Shown here: piece by piece, positions 31,401 through 42,738 of the stretch
Numbering within the stretch: the first letter of the stretch is position 1
How the letters are laid out: the number at the start of each line of letters is the position of its first letter
Source of the DNA: Adiantum capillus-veneris
Taxonomy: Eukaryota; Streptophyta; Polypodiopsida; Polypodiales; Pteridaceae
Length of the DNA: 64,000 bases
Reading direction: 5' to 3'
Assembly (NCBI GenBank): GCA_014529385.2
Contig: CM043957.1
Coordinates: forward strand, 71,197,003-71,261,002
Position numbers and translations under genes: made by a program
Notes under the pieces: generated by a model
What the model saw: only the letters and a program-made list of their open reading frames with translations
Databases searched by the model: none
Told to the model about the DNA's origin: nothing

Positions 31401-31420
31401 TTGGCGTTGTTGCCAAGGAT
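31401..31420 (+). other. Degenerate primer binding site, tRNA-Asp
   Basis: TTGGCGTTGTTGCCAAGGAT directly after the LTR. Compared with the D-5 site (TTGGCGCCGTTGCCGGGGAT), all four differences are transitions (CC to TT, GG to AA), as expected after cytosine methylation decay. Confidence 0.8.
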
Positions 31421-31946
31421 AGTGATCCTTAGGTGGTGAGTGACCGAGTCATAGCTTTTACTTAGAAACTTTGATTTTGATGTCCACTACATTTACACTT
31501 TAGGAGTTAGGTAGCTAAACAAGGGATTTAGTGCTTGGTAGAGTCTAGGAGTCGAGGACCCGCTACATCTATTCTCATAAGAATAGATGGTTGTGAGTGG
31601 GATAGCCAGAAGCATTTCATTCTCTAATTTTCTCATTACCTTCAGAGTGCTGCACCATTTTTTGTTTCAACTTCAAATTGTACCGTTTTGTTTGTTTTCT
31701 CTTATGTTTCATTTCAGCACTTAAAAGTAGGGTAAGTAGAAACTATCAACATCAAATTTGGACTAAAAGATCAGGGCAAAACATTCAAAAACCATATTTT
31801 GGTCGAAAGGACCATAAACTCTGGAATACTAAAAATTTGATCGTCAAAATTCTTAAGCTGATCAAAACTCAAAAAGAGGTGCAAAAAAGACATAACCAAA
31901 TCACAGAGAGTGAATTTGGAAACTTACATGCAGATTGGTGCACGAA

Positions 31947-32826
31947 CATGGATCGCGATCCATGAACCCCTGTAACGTTTTTGGTAGGAACTAATACCAC
32001 TTGGTCTAGATTCATTCCAAAGCTCCAGTTATACACTTTTGATGGAAAAATTAACACAAAAACTTAACCAAATCCAAGAAATTGGGCAAAAAACACAAAG
32101 AACCTTAGAAATAGACTAAAATTGGGGATTTTTGACTTTTTGGTATCCAAATTCAATAAGAAGTGAAAATTTGACTTATACATGGTTTGGATATACATCT
32201 GACAAAATTTCATGTCCAGATGCAGTGGAACATGGATCGCGATCCATGAATCCCTGAGAGATCTTGCACTGAGATTTGACCCCCGATTTGACCAGTGAGA
32301 AGCTGATACTATTTGGAACAATAATTGTGAAGACCTTCATAGCAAAAAGCCACAAAAAGTTGACCAAAACACCCAAAAACAAGCTATAAGTCAAAAGCCG
32401 CAAGAAGACACAAAACTTAATCTTTGTCAAGGCAAAGGGATTCAAATCCAAAAAGAAATGGATAAGTAGGCCACATATACTTCAAGTAACAAACTGACCA
32501 TGTTTTGGGTCCAGACATGGAGGAACATGGATCGCAATCCATGACCCCCTCTGCTAGATTTTGGGACTATAACTTCACAAATTTTTAGCAGTGGCCAAAA
32601 TAAACATTTTTCCCAAAACAAGGATAACAAAAAATACTCAAAGGAGGCTAAAAACAAGCCAGATACAATCAAGACCAAAATCCACAAGACAAATTGATCA
32701 ACTTTTGGGGGAACTAGAGGTCATCAAATCATCTAAAAGTCACCTAGCAATTTTCAAGATACTGTGGGAACCCTATGTATCAAAATTCAAGCAATTTTGT
32801 CCTAGGTACATGGATCTCGATTCATG
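31947..32826 (+). repeat. Palindrome array of D-3 (four units)
   Basis: The palindrome CATGGATCGCGATCCATG occurs at 31947-31964 and 32231-32248; degenerate copies lie at 32526-32543 (one change) and 32809-32826 (two changes). Spacing is 284, 295 and 283 bp. The intervening sequence is also repeated but diverged (for example TTTGGAACAA near 32310). Overlapping ORFs reading WIAIHV or MDRDP on either strand are products of the palindrome. Confidence 0.9.
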
Positions 32827-32953
32827 ACCCCATAACACAGAAAATTCTCAAATTGATACCAGAGCTAGCCCTAGTCCTGATAAGCATAATAGTCTTTTCA
32901 AAATTCAATTTGGATTTGTATTGTGACAAAATTTTGATTTTTGTAGGCAAAAA

Positions 32954-33303
32954 ATGAGCTATAGAAATTTGTACTATGCTTGGAGGAGCTCTTCAAAAAT
33001 GAATCCAACCAAGTTCTTGTGCATTATACATGACAAGATGGACCAGAGTAAGACTACTATACCACAAATTAAACCAATTTCAAAATCTCTCAATGGAGTT
33101 GAGAGGCTTCTAGTATCCTTGACAGGAATGCTTACTCATGGACATGGACAAACAACTTATGGTTACTTTGCATTCGGATTATGGCCGAGTGATTCCAACT
33201 TCACAATTGCATCTCTCTCAAAATATCTAAGAAACTTAGAAATTATGGCCGAGTGATCCCAACTTCACAATTGCATCTCTTAAAATGTCTAAGAAACTTA
33301 GAA
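32954..33303 (+). pseudogene. Fragment of a DUF7869-associated protein
   Basis: A 100-codon frame from 32954 reads MNPTKFLCIIHDKMDQSKT, SLTGMLTHGHGQTTYGYFAF and WPSDSNFTIASLSKYLRNLE, then stops at 33254-33256. In transposon-like plant proteins I associate with DUF7869, an HDKMD...TGM..HGHG...LWP.D.NFTI block precedes the domain, so this would be the N-terminal partner of the type of gene at 4004-5071. The match is from memory. The last about 64 bp are duplicated in tandem (33178-33303). Copia A-3 follows immediately. Confidence 0.5.
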
Positions 33304-33522
33304 AAAGGAGTGATAAACACAGTGTGTGAACACACTTAGGACCGCCGGGGTATTTTTTCCTTCTTTAGGAGGTTTCCCCCCCGTGCTTTGTATATACGCC
33401 CATCATTCTAGTACTATCCATCTTTCCATTGCACACTAAGTAAAACACTATTTGTTGTGTGCCTTGCACTTCCTTTGTCTTCTCCAAGCTGTGTGTGTTT
33501 TCTTGCAACCCTAATTCCAACA
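33304..33522 (+). repeat. 5' LTR of Copia A-3, 5'-truncated
   Basis: Matches the A LTR from about GTGTGTGAACACAC onward to CTAATTCCAACA at 33522; the first bases (TGTTACCATATACATG) are missing or diverged. Confidence 0.85.
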
Positions 33523-33524
33523 AT

Positions 33525-33536
33525 TGGTATCAGAGC
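33525..33536 (+). other. Primer binding site, initiator tRNA-Met
   Basis: TGGTATCAGAGC two bases after the LTR. In A-5 the same site reads TGGTAACAGAGA (56147-56158, minus), a degenerate version. Confidence 0.9.
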
Positions 33537-33883
33537 AGGTTGCATCCTCTTGGGCTTAGTCGCCAGCAACTTCAACACACGCCTGCTGAGTTTCTCCAAT
33601 TTTTGTGAGCTTTCGCGAGCATTTGCAGGTCGACAAAAACTTTGGGTGTACTCAAAGAGCTTAGTCTGCTCAAATTTCTGAGTCGGGCTCATTTTGGCCT
33701 TCGTTTCCACTACAGGTAGTACTGCACAAGCTATTTCATCATTTTGTGCAGAATTTTTGTCAATGCCATTTTCTGCATAACAGCTCCCTTGCAATCTTCT
33801 AAGGTTTTTGCTTTATAGAACGTGTTGTTCCCGCTTTGTTTATGCTCTTTTTGGGAATTTTCACATCAGGTGCAACATTTACC

Positions 33884-34780
33884 ATGGCTGACAACAACAC
33901 ATATGTGTCCAAGATGTTTGCTGATGAGGACATATTTGATGGAGAAAATTACCCTATGTGGGCTTACATGATGCAGCATGTTCTCGTGTCAAAGAGCGTT
34001 TGGAATATTGTGCAAGCATTGATGTATGTCTTGGTTCTGAGGATGTAGGCGATGTTGAGGATGTTGCACGTCTTGCTGCAAGGGTTGTTGCTGTTAGAGT
34101 TGTTTTGCCTATGGCAGAACAAGCTCATTGGGATGTAAAGGATGCACAAGCTCATGTGTTGATTGTGTTGCCTGTGAAGCGCACCATTACTCCTCACATT
34201 CGTTCAGCGAAATCTGCAAAACAGGCTTGAGATATTCTGGCTGGTTTTTATACAAGCCGCAATGAGGCAAAAATTGGATTACTGCGTAAAGAGCTAGAGT
34301 TGAAGATTATGCATGAGGAAGATAATATGGGAACTTTCCTTGCTGGTGTCAAGGATATCAATGAGAAACCTATTTCTATAGGTGAAGTCATTTCAGACAG
34401 TTTCCTTGTGCAAATTGTTCTTGATGCCTTGACAGACTTTTGCTAGTACTTGGAGACTCATGACCCAAGGAAATCACTGAAGTTGTCAAGTTTGATGCTT
34501 GTGCACATTGCTATTGTAAGAGTCACTTTCCAAAAAAAAGGACTAGACAACATGCAATTGAATAGGCTTTTATTGTTGCTCAAAGAAAGGATGGTAACAA
34601 CAATGCAGCCACTTCTTATGGTTCTTCTACGAGTGGAAAATCACATGTTCCTAATGCTTCAGCTGACAACAATTCATCTAGAAATTGTATTGATAAGGGC
34701 AATAAGAAGATGCCTTGCCATTATTGTAAAGCTAATGATCACTTGATCAAGCAGTGTCCTAAGTTGAAGGCCAAATAGGC
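33884..34780 (+). pseudogene. Copia A-3 Gag
   Basis: ATG at 33884 in ACCATGGCTGACAAC, also the start of gag in A-5 (about 55789, minus). It reads MADNNTYVSKMFADEDIFDG, ENYPMWAYMMQHVLVSK, then after a frameshift near 34020 SEDVGDVEDVARLAARVVAV and KRTITPHIRSAKSAKQA, with a TGA at 34228-34230. Later pieces include the zinc knuckle CHYCKANDHLIKQC (34712-34753). Copia Gag forms the virus-like particle. Broken by several shifts and stops. Confidence 0.85.
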
Positions 34781-36160
34781 TAAGAAGAAAGAGGGTGGTT
34801 CCACTGCAAATGCTGGTTTCACTACAAATGCAGCTATTGTTGAGTCTTTTGTGAAAGGAGACTGTGATGCTGATGTTGATGTAGAATGGGCTTTTAGTGT
34901 AGAGTGTACTTATATTCCTACTGTCCATGATGCATGCATGTCAGTTGCTGCAGATTCACATGTGTGATATTGTGATAGTGGTGCTACAAAGCACATTACC
35001 TCACATCGTGCTTTGTTCACCTCTCTTGAGTCTGTCCCTCATGGTGGAAATTCAATTACTTGTGTCAACAATGCCTCTTATCTGGTTCAAGGAGTTGGAA
35101 AGATTATGCTTATTGCTGCAAATGGTAGTTCTTTCACACTTGTTGATGGACTTTATGTACCTAGGGAATTTTTCAATTGTAGTTTTGGATTCAAATGCTA
35201 TTTTAGATGCAAAACTTTGGCATGCACGTTTTGGTCATCTAGATTTTGCCAGTTTGCTGCGTTTGCAAAAATCTAATATGGTTGCTTCTTTGCCGCCTCT
35301 TGAAGCACCTCTCAAACACGTTTGTGAAGGCTGTATTTTGGGTAATATGCATCGTTCTAAGTTTCCAAAGGATGGTTCAATTAGGACCACATGCAAGTTG
35401 CAGCTTGTGCATAGTGATGTTTGTGGGCCCATGCAAACTCCATCCTTGGGCAATTACATTTACTTTATGACTTCATTGATGAGAATACTCCAGGCATGCA
35501 TGGATATTTCTGCTTAAAGAGAAGTCCAAAGTATTTATGTCTTCAAACAATTAATGGCTATGGCTGAAAATGTCTTGAAATGTACTATGGGCACCCTCCA
35601 TTCCAATCGAGGGGGGGAGTATATGTCTCATGAATTTAATGTATTTTTGTCTAGTCGTGGTATAAAACACCAATGTATAGTGCTTTATACACTTCAACAA
35701 AATGGCGCTACTGAGAGAAAAAACATGTCACTTACAAAAATGGCACGATGTATGGTCAAAAGTCAAGCTTTGCCACATTCGTTGGCTTGAGGCCATCATG
35801 TGTGCCACTTATGTACTAAAAAAATGTCGTACAAAAGCTTGCATTCTATTACTCTATATGAATCATGGCATGAAAGAAAGCCTTCTATGGAGCACATGCG
35901 TGTTTTTGGTTGTTTGGAATATGCTTTGGTTCCACAAACACAACACAAAAAATTGGATGATAAGGATGTCGAATGTATTTTTGTTGGTTATAGTGCTGAA
36001 AGCAAAGGTTACAGGTTGTATCATCCACAAAAAAAGTGAATTTTGGTTTCAGGGGATGTTGTGATCGTGGAAGATTCTGTTCAGTCCTTGCTGTCATGTA
36101 TTAGAGACGGTAATGTCAGCTCATAGGACATTTATGACACTTTGTTGCCTCTTTTCAATA
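34781..36160 (+). pseudogene. Copia A-3 protease and integrase
   Basis: The protease site DSGATKHIT is at 34974-35000 with the catalytic Asp kept; two codons before it TGG has become TGA (34965-34967). The segment that in A-5 reads GIKKNLLSVSALARLGL is deleted near 35165. The zinc-binding part (LWHARFGHLDF, HVCEGCILG) and the integrase start (LVHSDVCGPMQTPSLGNY) follow at about 35210-35465, then KMARCMVKSQALPHSLA (about 35735-35788) and HKKLDDKDVECIFVGYSAES (about 35945-36004). Many stops and frame changes. Confidence 0.85.
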
Positions 36161-36329
36161 GTGGAAGTTTGAATGTAAATTCCAATGAGGAAAATGTACA
36201 GTCTATGGGGGTTTCTAGAAATGTTATATATCAACCTATCATTGATGCAAATGTACATGATGTACTTGATGAAGAAAGGGCTGAAAATGAGCATGCTAGA
36301 GGTATGCCAAAATGGTTTGTATGCTAGAA

Positions 36330-37179
36330 AAAAGGCAGTTGGTACGAAGTGGGTTTACAAATTGAAATGCAAGCGAGATGGTGAGATTGATTGATATAAG
36401 GCTTGACTTATTGCAAAGGGTTATGCATAGCAAAAAGGCATAGATTATGAAGAGACTTTTTCTCCCACTTGTCATATGACTACTGTGTGTTCTCTATGTG
36501 CATTGGCAACTCATTTTGGTTGGGATGCACATCAATCAGACATTGTTACTGCTTTCTTTAGTGGTGACATATTTGAGGAAGTTTATGTAACACAGCCATA
36601 CGATTTTGTCAAGAAAGGACAAGAGGATAAGGTGTGAAAATGTAACAAAGCTTTGTATGGGTTGAAGCAATCTCCTTGTGCTTGGTATGAGAATGCTGAC
36701 ACTCATTCAGTCAAACGAGGATTTTGTAGTAGTCCAATAGACAGCAGATTGTTTGTAAAGAATGAGGGTGAAGTACTTTTCATCGTGGTTCTTTATGTAG
36801 ATGATTTGCTGATCACACAACCAAATGAGAGCCATATTGCTGAATTTAAGGCTGATTTGAATGCTAGTTTCAAGATGAAAGATCTGGGACTATTGCATCA
36901 TTACTCGGGTATGCAATTTAAGCTGTGTGATGGTGGTATTGCCTTGTGTCAGAAAAATTACATAAAGACTTTGCTATGGAAGTTTGGACTTGGGGATTGC
37001 AAACCTAATTTCACTCCCATGGAAACAAGTTTGAAATTGAGTCTTCATGATGTTGTTGATCCTGTAGATGTCACTCTTTACCAAACTGCTTTTGGATGCC
37101 TCATTTATGTATGCAACACGAGGTCGGATATTCAGTTTACAGTCTCACAGTTCTATAGATTTATGCATAGCCCAAGATC
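36330..37179 (+). pseudogene. Copia A-3 reverse transcriptase
   Basis: Resumes after a linker deletion at KKAVGTKWVYKL and has stops in the fingers (near 36391 and 36427). From 36653 it is open: MYGLKQSPCAWYENADTH, YVDD at 36794-36805 and DLGLLHHYSGMQFK, up to RFMHSPRS at the break. The palm motif is kept although the fingers are damaged. Confidence 0.88.
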
Positions 37180-38380
37180 TGTAATATTTAATGGCGTAGC
37201 AACTTGTGTGTAGCGGAAAATAGCATAGACATAATGAGCATTTTATTAGAATAGATTCCTAATGAACATAGCAAGAGTGCTTGGATGGAGAGAGCAACAA
37301 AAATCATAACACCTAGTTAGATAGGCATGAACAATACTTCAAAAGAGAGAGAAATTAAGCTATTGACAATAGTTGAGGACCGGATTTATATGGAGCCGGT
37401 CCCCCCCTCCAAAAGGCTTTGTATTATAGGTTTCCCCCATCAAGGGAGACATTTTACAATACAATTCTTGGTGTTCCTTCAATAACTAGCTAGTGCAATG
37501 AATATGGAAGTTTCAAGCACTAAGCAAACAATTTTAAACACAACATCAATTCCCTCACGGTCTCAGACCCAAGACCTCACACACCTTCGAAGATGGTGAG
37601 AGTTAGCGGGGTATGAGAGTAGATTGAGAGGAAGAAGGAGTAGTCTTACGAGAAAGAAGCATATCTCCTCACATAATCACTCATAAAAGCTTAGCATAAC
37701 TCAGTAATTAGCATAGTAGAGGAGATGAGCATGCATTGAATCTTGGCTCTTGGTTGGATTTGCATCACAAAGCCAAGAGTTGTTGGTGTAGGCCTCCCTT
37801 CTCGCAAGCTTGGAGTAGGTGACGAGCTTTCCATTAAAGCTTGACAAGGAGAGAGAATCTTTTTTGCTTCACACGTGAGATTGTGTGAGAGTGTGTGTGA
37901 CAAGGCCTTTCAAAATCAGCCCCCTCTCTCTCTCTTGGTCGAACCCTCTTGCAATTTACTCATGTTGGCACCCCATTGGACCCTGCAAAGCTTAGCCAAT
38001 CATAATTGAGAAGCATAAGCGATACCCTTGTGACATCTATTCCCCTTTCCCCTTTTGTGAGAGATTTAAGTAATTATATAATGCAATTAAACTCTCATTG
38101 GACCCCTTTGTCTTCTGGCCAATAGGAATCAGGCAAGACATTGGGCTGTTGAATGCTCATTGGACCCCTTGGGAGACTAGCCAATAGTCTTCTAGAGAGC
38201 TTAATTCTTATTGGTTCTTTTATTAAGTGTTTTTAAATGAATCAAACTAGATTTACTCTAGCATAATTCTCATTGGTCCACCTCTATGGCCATCCAATAG
38301 GATTTGAGTGCACCTTGTGGGCAATTGGGCTAGGGAGCTGACATGTGTCCATTATGCCCTTTGTGTAAAGGGAAGCTTTG

Positions 38381-38441
<61 letters not shown>

Positions 38442-38802
38442 CTCTCACCTTTTCTCTCTCTTCCCCTACCTTTAGGGCTCGCCCCCTCCTATCTAGGACC
38501 ACTTGAAGACTTTTTGGTCATCACATAAGTATCCAATTCCACTAAGCTTGACCATTTGGACTTCCTTTGAATTTTGGAACCTTAGCAATTTGGAAGTCTT
38601 AATGGGCTGAACCCTAAGGTCTTTGGAGCCCATTGTTTCACATTGCTCTTTTGCAAGTGGCCCCCCTTTGGATCCCTACTGTGACCAATCTGTTAGCCTT
38701 ACCAATAATCTAGCTTTTTCTCCCCTAGTACTTCCCCATATTAAATGATCAGTTTAACATGAGAAAATCATTTAGGAGAATTAGATATTAGTTATTATGA
38801 CA
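37180..38802 (-). repeat. 3' LTR of Gypsy-B-2
   Basis: In sense it starts TGTCATAATAACTAATATC at 38802, next to the polypurine tract, and ends AAATATTACA at 37180; 1623 bp. It differs clearly from the B-1 LTR in its middle part and is the closer relative of the fragment at 5916-7240. It contains a long GT repeat and many ATTGG/CCAAT boxes. Confidence 0.9.
38383..38440 (+). repeat. (GT)29 microsatellite
   Basis: Uninterrupted GT dinucleotides over 58 bp within the B-2 LTR. The related LTR at 5916-7240 has only a short CA run at the same place (6279-6292). The His/Thr and Cys/Val ORFs across it are artefacts. Confidence 0.97.
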
Positions 38803-39157
38803 TTACCTCTCTCTTGAAATCATAGTCGTCCTCGACTATGGGGTAGAGAAGATAAAGCCTATTCATTAGTCCTTTTTCTAGCGGGTAGAGGATCCCTATC
38901 TTACCCTACCACATCCTTCTAGAATTGATGACTAATCCATTTGGCACTTGAGAGCCTAAGGATGCCGCAAGCATGTCTGTGCATTAGTCTTATCAATCTT
39001 CCATAGTAGAGTGACAAGATCTACTTGGTGTTTGGAAGACATCATCTTCACAAACTTGATTCTAAGCATGCATACTACTTAACATTTGTGCACAAATAAC
39101 AAAAGGAGAGTCTTATAAGACAAAAACTTTGTTCATTTTAAACATTTGTACATTTGC
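38803..39157 (-). other. Gypsy-B-2 3' untranslated region
   Basis: Matches 16502-16845 of B-1 with moderate divergence, including the polypurine tract next to the LTR. Confidence 0.8.
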
Positions 39158-39926
39158 TTACTCTAGGAAAGCATTGTAAGCATTGAGAAGGTTTAGGTTA
39201 TCCTTTAATTGTATGCCTTGCATCCATCTAGCATATTCAAAAGGATAGTTCTTAAACTTAATACAATACCATTGAATAATCTTACTGCCTCTTAATACTT
39301 TGTCTTCATATCGAAGAATGGACTCGGGCTGCATCACCTCGTCTTGGTTCTCAATCTCCAGTGGGTCTTCAATAGTTGGTTCTTGAGGTGGCTCTCCTTT
39401 GTAAGGCTTTAGTAGGCTCACATGAAAAGCATCGTGTATGAGCCAATGACTGGGAAACTTGAGTTGATAGGCCATTTCATTGATTGGTCTAAGAATCTGG
39501 AAGGGACCATAGTACCTTTTTGCTAACTTAGCATAGTACTTTTGGTGTCCGGTAGGATTCTTGCCTGTGGTGTGCCTTGATCAAGCCTTGGGAAATTTAA
39601 GCAACAGCCAATCATTTTCTTTAAAGGCTTGGGCTCTTCTGTGCTTATCAACAGCACCCTTTTGCCTTTGCTGTGAGATAAAAATCGCATCCTTAATCTT
39701 TTGAAAAGATTCTTGTAGGTTTCGGCTATACTCATTTGCAGCAAAGATGTTCCCGTGTACTTTAAGTAGCAGGGGAGTTTTGGATCTTCCCTCTATTACC
39801 TCAAAAGGTGCTTTTCCTGTGGAAGTATGTACAATGTTATTATAGGCATACTCCGCTAAGGGTAAGTACTTCTCCCATTGGGACCTTTGATCTACTTCCA
39901 TTACATAGGCTTTTAGTAGATCAAGA
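39158..39926 (-). pseudogene. Gypsy-B-2 integrase C-terminus and chromodomain
   Basis: The upper frame (39901-39581) reads MEVDQRSQWEKYLPLAEYAY, the end of the integrase core, and on to ENDWLLLKFPKA; after a shift the lower one (39475-39158) reads [35 protein letters not shown] and [11 protein letters not shown], which is the chromodomain-like tail. It corresponds to 15765-16501 of B-1. The catalytic D, D and E are not in this part. Cut at 39927 by the LTR of copia A-4. Confidence 0.9.
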
Positions 39927-40155
39927 TGTTGGAATTAGGGTTGCAGAGAAACACACATAGCTTGGAGAAGACGAAGGAAGCTCAAGGCACACTATAGAGA
40001 GTGTGTGTTACTTAGTGTGCAATGGAAAGATAGATAGCCCTAGAGTGATGGGCGTATATACAATGCACGGGGGAAAAAACCTCCTACAGAGGGAAAAAAT
40101 GCCCCGGCGGTCCTAGTGTGTTCACACACATCACTACCACATGTATATGGTAACA
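39927..40155 (-). repeat. 3' LTR of Copia A-4
   Basis: TGTTGGAATTAGGG at 39927 to GGTAACA at 40155, 229 bp, matching the other A LTRs, with the polypurine tract (plus strand AATCCCCCCTG) next to it. Confidence 0.92.
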
Positions 40156-40229
40156 AATCCCCCCTGTAGTGATGCGGTGAACGAGAGCTGGCACATGAGT
40201 AAAGGGAAGTGCCATGCCCTGAGGACAGG

Positions 40230-40993
40230 ATCAGTCCACAAAGGGGAGTAATCCCAAAGCTTTGCGGAAAGCTTCAAGCTTCTCACGAGACAATGCCTTT
40301 ATGAAAAGATCTGCAAGGTTGTCCTGTGTTGGCACATAAGCCAAGTTGATCTCTCCTACTGAGAGCCTCTCCCTGACATAGTGGTAATGCACCTCAATGT
40401 GCTTTGTGCGAGCATGAAAAACTGGGTTCCTCGCAACTGCCAATGCGCTCTGGCTGTCAGTGTAGATAGTGTTGGCAGTGTCCTATCCAACACCCAAATC
40501 AACCATAAGGCGTCTGATCCATACACACTCAACCGTAGCTGTGAAGACTGCCCTGTACTCAGCCTCACAACTCGAAGTGGCCACAGTAGGTTGCTTCTTG
40601 CTCAACCATGATATACATGAGCTGCCAAGCATGAAACAAAAACCACTTGTGGACACTCGCGTGTCAAAACAACCAGCCCAATCTGAGTCCGAAAAAGCAT
40701 GTAAGTCTGGCGGCAATGATCCCCCCTTGGGATAAATCAAGCCAAGATGTAAAGTGCCACTAAGGTAGCGGAAAATCCTCTTGACAGCCTGCCAATGCTT
40801 AGACCCTGGGCTATGCATAAATCTGCTGACCTGTGAGACTGCAAACTGGATATCCGGCCTCGTGTTGCATACATAAATGAGGCAGCCAACAGCAGTTTGG
40901 TAAAGAGTGACATCAGCAGGATCGCCAGCATCATGTAGACTCAACTTCAAACCTGTTTCGATGGGAGTGGCAATAGGTTTGCAATCCTCAAGT
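40230..40993 (-). pseudogene. Copia A-4 RNase H
   Basis: A minus-strand frame (40950-40483) reads KLSLHDAGDPADVTLYQTAV, NTRPDIQFAVSQVSRFMHS, FSDSDWAGCFDTRVSTSGF and SSCEAEYRAVF. After a small shift near 40490, VARNPVFHARTKHIEV, VRERLSVGEINLAYVP and ALGLLPFVD complete the C-terminus (40443-40231). It is better preserved than A-1 or A-2 but lacks RT and everything upstream. Confidence 0.88.
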
Positions 40994-42738
40994 TTTTACC
41001 CTGTTTTTTGTCAGTTTGGTAATCCAAATCTTTTGTGCCTTTACAAAAGTTGTTTGTACACATGCAATGAGTCATTGGTATCAACCTTGGTCAAATTTGA
41101 GCTCAAAGTAAATAATCGCAATTATTCACTTCAGGCTTGAAATGAACCATTTTTTGCACTTTTTTCATGGACAGACTTTTCATGAGTTATTTTAAGCCTA
41201 AGAATCAAGTCAAAACTTAATTTGGCCTAAAATGTCAAGAAAAAGTAAATAATCTGAGTTTTTGCAAACTCTTGAAATTTTACCTCAAAGTGTCCTTGAA
41301 CATATACACTGGTTCGTACAAATTTTAGGCATACTCTCAAGTCGGATTAAGTGGTTTGGAGCCTTTTTGTGCTATTTCTAGTTGTAGACCAAAATTTTGC
41401 AACTTCAAGTACAACTCACAATGATTCTTTCAGAGAGATCAATGTTTTGAAATCCACTTCGGATCCTACTTACCCTACTCCTAGGTTCTCATGCAATGGG
41501 GTTGTGGAAAGTGTTCACAAACACTCATCTTCTTGTTTTTTATGGTTTTCTGAGCATTGATCTTAAGACTTGTCTCGTCTATGAATCATTCTACAAATTC
41601 TAATCTAGTTCTACAATTCTACAATCCTAAAGGCACTTGACAAGTACAATTACTTCCAAGCTATCCCTACACAACAAAAGACGACAATCTTAGGCTATGC
41701 GGTTTCTAAAAGAAAGTTTGTACTCTAGGAGATCCTAGAGGAAGTTAAAGGATAACTTCACAAGACGCTCGTGTTTCTCTCTAGTTTAGTTCTCTTCGAT
41801 CCCTGGTAGCGGCCACAAATGTGGGACGGGTATCTAACCTCACTATCCTATCTTATTGCAGTTTTAGCGAGAATCACGATTAAATTGTTAATGCATGGAC
41901 AAAGCTCACTCGACTAATGCATAGAGGCTACAAGAGGCTGTCAATCTCTCCGAAAACAACAAACAACTTGCATCTAACTCAAGCTACACTCAAATGACAG
42001 AAATCACCAAGAGCCAATCGCTCATCGGCAAACAAATCACATCCCTTACAGCATCAAATGACATCCAAACGTAACAAAACTTCTAGGACATGTATATAAG
42101 ACCTAAGAACACATGCTTACAGTCTCAAATTCCACTTTATGTCAAGTGTCAAAATCGCGATTACAAATAACAATAGATTTTTGACCTAGTCGTTTTGACC
42201 CAGAATGCACCTAAATGCTTAGCAATGATGCCTCAATACCCCGTCTATGCTTAGTTTTTTATTTTGAAGTGTAAGTTCCTGCTTATGATGAAATCAGGCC
42301 GTGTGTCGACGGTGCCAAAAGCTACGAAATACTGTGATCTGTTTACGTCAATGCGTATAGCTCTTACTTGCGGTTGCAATGCAACAAACACAACTGCAAT
42401 GTGACAATCGGGGAGGGAGTAGGAAGCGCGAGAAGGAGAGAAGTGAGCGCCGTTAGCTCATGTTGTGTATTTTAATATCCAAAACTTAATAATAACTTAC
42501 AAAAATTGGCTTTTATACCTGAGCCAAGGTTTTTATAGTCAAAACTAATAATTTGGGAGCTCTAATTAAAGATAGGTAATGATAGGTTGATACAATTTGG
42601 AAGCTTGTAGCCCCCGCTCAACTATTACAAGGTTTACCCAAAAAATAGGAGTTACAATATTCCCGATTTATAAAAAATAATAAGTGTTTCTATATGAGAG
42701 CTCCAAAAAATGGTATCCGAGTTAGCTTGTTGCTAACA
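40994..42738 (-). mobile_element. D-4, 5' LTR and leader of a D-family element
   Basis: A 919-bp LTR (41820-42738), a decayed tRNA-Asp primer binding site (41798-41818, plus strand GATCCCTGGTAGCGGCCACA) and about 800 bp of leader. The leader shares CTACTTACCCTACTCCTA (41467-41484, plus strand) with D-5. No intact palindrome unit is seen before it joins copia A-4 at 40993. The join to A-4 has no terminal repeat, so it is a deletion breakpoint. Confidence 0.75.
41820..42738 (-). repeat. 5' LTR of D-4
   Basis: TGTTAGCAACAAGCTAAC at 42738 in sense and GATACCCGTCCCACA at 41820. It has exactly the length of the D-5 LTR, with strong divergence in sequence. Confidence 0.72.

Larger units (their letters stand above)
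30381..32953 (+). mobile_element. D-3, 5' part of a tRNA-Asp-family LTR element
   Basis: 5' LTR (30381-31400), degenerate tRNA-Asp primer binding site, about 540 bp of leader shared with D-5 (for example AGTAGGGTAAGTAGAAACTA at 31726-31745), then four palindrome units. No gag, RT or 3' LTR is seen before copia A-3 begins at 33304. The right limit is set before the DUF7869-type fragment, which might be part of it. Confidence 0.75.
33304..37179 (+). mobile_element. Copia A-3, 5'-truncated LTR to RT, broken by Gypsy-B-2
   Basis: An LTR lacking roughly its first 25 bp, a primer binding site, gag, PR, integrase and RT in order, ending abruptly at 37179 (CATAGCCCAAGATC) where the Gypsy-B-2 LTR begins. 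The RNase H half and 3' LTR are not seen downstream in the window. Internal deletions lie near 35165 (pre-integrase region) and 36330 (linker before RT). Confidence 0.9.
39927..40993 (-). mobile_element. Copia A-4, 3' end only
   Basis: 3' LTR (39927-40155), polypurine tract and RNase H, ending at 40993 where D-family sequence begins. The 5' part is gone. It sits inside Gypsy-B-2. Confidence 0.88.

Noticed and set aside
31678-32687. Chain of 60-95 codon ORFs containing WIAIHV or MDRDP
   Set aside because: The shared peptides are translations of the palindrome, readable on both strands; the rest of each ORF is not conserved between units.
38284-38528. His/Thr-repeat and Cys/Val-repeat ORFs on both strands
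   Set aside because: Produced by the GT microsatellite in an LTR.
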